A stretch of DNA of 15,420 bases from assembly GCA_033720695.1 (NCBI GenBank), contig JAWWCA010000072.1, positions 1 through 15,420 on the forward strand, in the 5' to 3' direction. The notes beneath the pieces were generated by a model that was not told the DNA's origin, did no database searches, and saw nothing but the letters and a program-made list of their open reading frames with translations. The position numbers and the translations under genes were made by a program. This document shows positions 13,307 through 15,420 of the stretch, piece after piece. Within the stretch, counting starts at the first letter, position 1; each line of letters begins with the position of its first letter. Source of the stretch: DATGQT01 sp033720695 (lineage in GTDB: Bacteria > Bacteroidota > Rhodothermia > Rhodothermales > Rubricoccaceae).

Positions 13307-15205
13307 TCAGCGGGCGAGCGTGACGCGCTGCGTCGCCACGGCCCCCTCCGTCCGCACGCGGACGACGTAGACCCCGCTCGGGAGGCCCTGCGCGTCGAAC
13401 CCGACGGCGTGCGTCCCGGCCCCGTGCGTGCCGTCGGCCAGGACCGCGACCTCGCGGCCGAGCACGTCGTAGACCGAGACCCGCACCGTGCCCGCCGCGC
13501 CGACGGCGTAGCGGACCGTGGCGCGGGCGTCCATCGGGTTCGGGTAGAGGTCGAGGAGCGAGGGCCCGGCCTCGGCCGACGCCGCCACGGGCGCGGCCAG
13601 CGGTGCGGCCTCCACCGGGCTCCAGAGCGCGGCGACGTCCGACGCCCCGCCCTCCCGGGCGGCCGCCTTCGTCAGCTGGAAGCTGTCCGAGTCGTCGAAG
13701 TCGTTCGGGTAGCTCTGCCCGGCGTACGCCGTGACGGTGTAGATCCCGGCCGGGGCCCGCCGCGGCACGTTCCGGAAGTAGGTGACCGTCTGGCTCTGGC
13801 CGTCGTCGAGGGCGATGGCCGTCGGCGAGACGACGTCGTTGTTGTACGGGTTGCCGTTGGGGAGCGTGGCGAGCGCCCAGTACTCCCCGGCGAAGGCGGC
13901 CCCACTCGCGTTCGAGACCGTGATCGTGAACTCGACCACGCCGCCGTCGGAGCCGATCGTGGACGGCCCCGAGATGGCCACCGTGGCCGTGCCGGAGGCG
14001 GGGTCGGGGTAGAACGCGGCCATGTCGCCGGCCGTCTCGTCGAGGACGCGGGCGTTGTCGCGGCGCGTGACGTCGCCCGTCGGCGTGCCGAGGTAGTCGA
14101 CGTCGGGGTTCGACCACTGGAGCACGCGCGTGGTCGAGCCGGGGCAGCCGTAGGACATCACCGTGCGCCAGTTGCCCGGGTCGTAGCACTTCCCGTGGCC
14201 GTAGGGGAACGGCGAGTTGTTGCCGTCGATCTCGGTGTTGTGGCGGGCGCCCTGGAGGTGGCCCAGCTCGTGGCCGAAGGTGTAGTAGCCCGTCGCGCAG
14301 TTCTGCGCCGAGACGGCGAAGCCCTCGTCGGGGCCGTCGGCGAGGATCGTCCGCGCCTGCCCGCAGAGCCCCCCGTTCTGGCCGGCGATCATGTTCACGA
14401 GGTCGCCGCCGTACTGCGCGCGCAGGCCGGGGATCTCGTCGTGGTAGCCGTCATTCGGGTTCTGCATCCGGTCGAGCGTCGTCGAGAAGCTGCTCGACGC
14501 GTTCTGGGGCGTGCGGTAGGTGTGGGCGAGGACCACCCGGTGGGCGATGTCGCTGCGCTCGTAGCCCATGTTGGTCTCGTCGATGGCGAGCTGGACGAGC
14601 GCGAGGATGTCGCCCACCTGCGCCTCGGCGTTCGGCGTGTACGGCACGAGCACGCGCTGGAGGATGGTCCCGCCCTCCGGCGCCGGCTCCCGCACGGGCG
14701 CCGGCAGGCGCTCGGCCCACCGCTCGGCCGCCTCGGCCTCGACGGCCGCCCACTCCGGGGCGTGGTCCACGAACCGCTCCTCGGCCATCCGCGCCACGGC
14801 GTGGAGCCCGCCCGTCAGCGGGCGCACCGCGTAGAGCTGCCCCGCCAGCCGGACGCTCCCCGTGAGCTGCCCCTCCCGGAGGACGAGGACGGCGAACGTG
14901 GCCGCGTCGGTGCCGCGGAGGAAGTACGAGGCGTCGGAGGCCCGGCGCTCGACCCGGTCGAGCGCGAGCGTGGCCGCGTCGCCGAGCAGCGCGACCTCCA
15001 CGACGGGGGCGTCGAGGCGGTCGAGGTGGGCCCGGACGACCTGCGTCTCGGCCGCGGCCGGGATGGCCTCGAGGTGGCCGAGGAGCTCGGCCTGGCGCGG
15101 GGCGAGCGTCGCCCGGGCGTCGTCGGCCGGCGTGAACAGGGCCGACTGCGCGGCCGCGGGGAGCGCGAAAAGCCCGACGAACAGGAGGAGGAGCGAACGG
15201 TACAC
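13307..15205 (-). CDS. Secreted zinc metalloprotease (metzincin) with T9SS sorting domain
   Basis: 632 residues from GTG 15205; the frame extends to an ATG at 15247, but that lies upstream of the promoter box. Residues 1-20 are a signal peptide (YRSLLLLFVGLFALPAAAQ). About 21-180 form a propeptide-like region. The peptidase domain (about 181-398) has HELGHLQGARH (312-322; HExxHxxGxxH, three His zinc ligands, catalytic Glu) and the Met-turn TVMSYG (348-353), placing it with reprolysin-like metzincins (M12B/M72-like), with four Cys at 281, 303, 340 and 354. A beta-sandwich region follows (about 405-515), then an Ala-rich linker and a type A T9SS sorting domain (about 551-632: LDLYPNPM, VSVYDVLGREV, GLPSGVYVVRV). 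It is predicted to be exported by Sec, crossed through T9SS and kept at the cell surface or released. Its target is unknown. Confidence 0.93.
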   Translation of the reverse strand: MYRSLLLLFVGLFALPAAAQSALFTPADDARATLAPRQAELLGHLEAIPAAAETQVVRAHLDRLDAPVVEVALLGDAATLALDRVERRASDASYFLRGTDAATFAVLVLREGQLTGSVRLAGQLYAVRPLTGGLHAVARMAEERFVDHAPEWAAVEAEAAERWAERLPAPVREPAPEGGTILQRVLVPYTPNAEAQVGDILALVQLAIDETNMGYERSDIAHRVVLAHTYRTPQNASSSFSTTLDRMQNPNDGYHDEIPGLRAQYGGDLVNMIAGQNGGLCGQARTILADGPDEGFAVSAQNCATGYYTFGHELGHLQGARHNTEIDGNNSPFPYGHGKCYDPGNWRTVMSYGCPGSTTRVLQWSNPDVDYLGTPTGDVTRRDNARVLDETAGDMAAFYPDPASGTATVAISGPSTIGSDGGVVEFTITVSNASGAAFAGEYWALATLPNGNPYNNDVVSPTAIALDDGQSQTVTYFRNVPRRAPAGIYTVTAYAGQSYPNDFDDSDSFQLTKAAAREGGASDVAALWSPVEAAPLAAPVAASAEAGPSLLDLYPNPMDARATVRYAVGAAGTVRVSVYDVLGREVAVLADGTHGAGTHAVGFDAQGLPSGVYVVRVRTEGAVATQRVTLAR

Positions 15206-15232
15206 GTGGATTCGGGTTGGTGAGGGAGGGTC

Positions 15233-15264
15233 CGAAGGTAGTGGCATAACCGTCCGTATGCCAA
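15233..15264 (-). promoter_or_regulatory. Promoter of the metalloprotease gene
   Basis: On the minus strand TTG (bases 15264-15262) is followed after 21 bases by TACCTTCG (15240-15233), matching the Bacteroidota pattern TTG(-33)/TAnnTTTG(-7) with C for the third T. The box lies 27 bases upstream of GTG 15205, leaving a short leader. This is the most complete promoter in the window and it decides the start codon of the gene. Confidence 0.6.
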
Positions 15265-15300
15265 CGAGGTTAGCGGGATCACGCCCGTCCGGCTGGCTCT

Positions 15301-15420
15301 CGGGCGGGCGGGCCGGTGGGGGGGCGCGGGGGGGGGGGCCCCCGCCGGGGGGGGGGCGGCGGGGCCGCCGCCCCCCGGGGGGGCCGGCCGGCGGGGGGGG
15401 GCAGCGCCACCGGCGCCCCC
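15301..15420. repeat. Low-complexity G/C homopolymer tail
   Basis: The last ~120 bases are almost purely G and C, with G runs of up to about 11-12 separated by C runs and GCC/GGC blocks. No coding pattern or gene signal is visible. The abrupt change from normal promoter sequence at about 15290 and the position at the window edge suggest poor base calls or an assembly end; a genuine G-quadruplex-forming tract is the alternative. Confidence 0.6.

Noticed and set aside
13292..15223. A 643-codon plus-strand frame opposite the metalloprotease gene
   Set aside because: The product is Arg/Val/Gly-rich with no recognisable domain, while the minus strand has a signal peptide, zinc site and sorting domain in the same space.
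1..15420. CRISPR array, insertion sequence, tRNA or rRNA genes
   Set aside because: I saw no regularly spaced direct repeats, transposase motifs, terminal inverted repeats with target duplication, or tRNA T-loop/anticodon patterns; a dedicated tRNA or covariance-model scan could not be run.

Overview
The window is very GC-rich DNA with almost no free space between genes. The best fit is a bacterium of the Rhodothermota (Salinibacter/Rubricoccus/Rubrivirga-like) or a close relative in the Bacteroidota superphylum. The evidence is a C-terminal type IX secretion sorting domain on a secreted protease, a UpxY-type NusG paralogue, and promoter-like TAnnTTC(G) boxes resembling the Bacteroidota -7 element. 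The taxon is inferred from family content only. The first gene enters from the left edge without a start, and the last ~120 bases are low-complexity G/C runs, so the window may be one whole contig.

Region 1 (3-8028, + strand) is a tight polysaccharide-assembly operon of eight genes: SAM methyltransferase (partial), NodB polysaccharide deacetylase, GT2, HpsE-like GT2, a second copy of the first GT2 type, SAM methyltransferase, GT4, and a final GT2. All seven junctions are the same 4-base stop/start overlap (ATGA or GTGA), which implies translational coupling. The GT4 gene reaches its coupled stop only if one frameshift near 6980-6995 is allowed.

Region 2 (8029-9868) holds a VanZ-like membrane protein gene (+), then, convergent to it, a small calcineurin-like phosphoesterase gene (-) with visibly lower third-position GC. 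A divergent intergenic region follows.

Region 3 (9718-13283, + strand) looks like a separately controlled precursor-supply unit. It contains a UpxY/NusG-like antiterminator, a 261-base non-coding leader with a promoter-like box and small hairpins, a WbpA-type UDP-GlcNAc 6-dehydrogenase, and a GDP-mannose 3,5-epimerase. The unit ends in a 9-bp perfect hairpin. The dehydrogenase and the first part of the epimerase have an extreme preference for C-ending codons.

Region 4 (13307-15420, - strand) encodes a secreted HExxHxxGxxH zinc metalloprotease with a signal peptide and a T9SS sorting domain. It has the best-supported promoter in the window (TTG-21 bp-TACCTTCG). Sequence of doubtful quality follows.

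Together, regions 1 and 3 are complementary: region 3 makes activated sugars (predicted UDP-GlcNAcA and GDP-L-galactose/gulose) and region 1 assembles and modifies a glycan. No polymerase, flippase, ABC exporter or Wza/Wzc-type gene is present, so the machinery is incomplete here.
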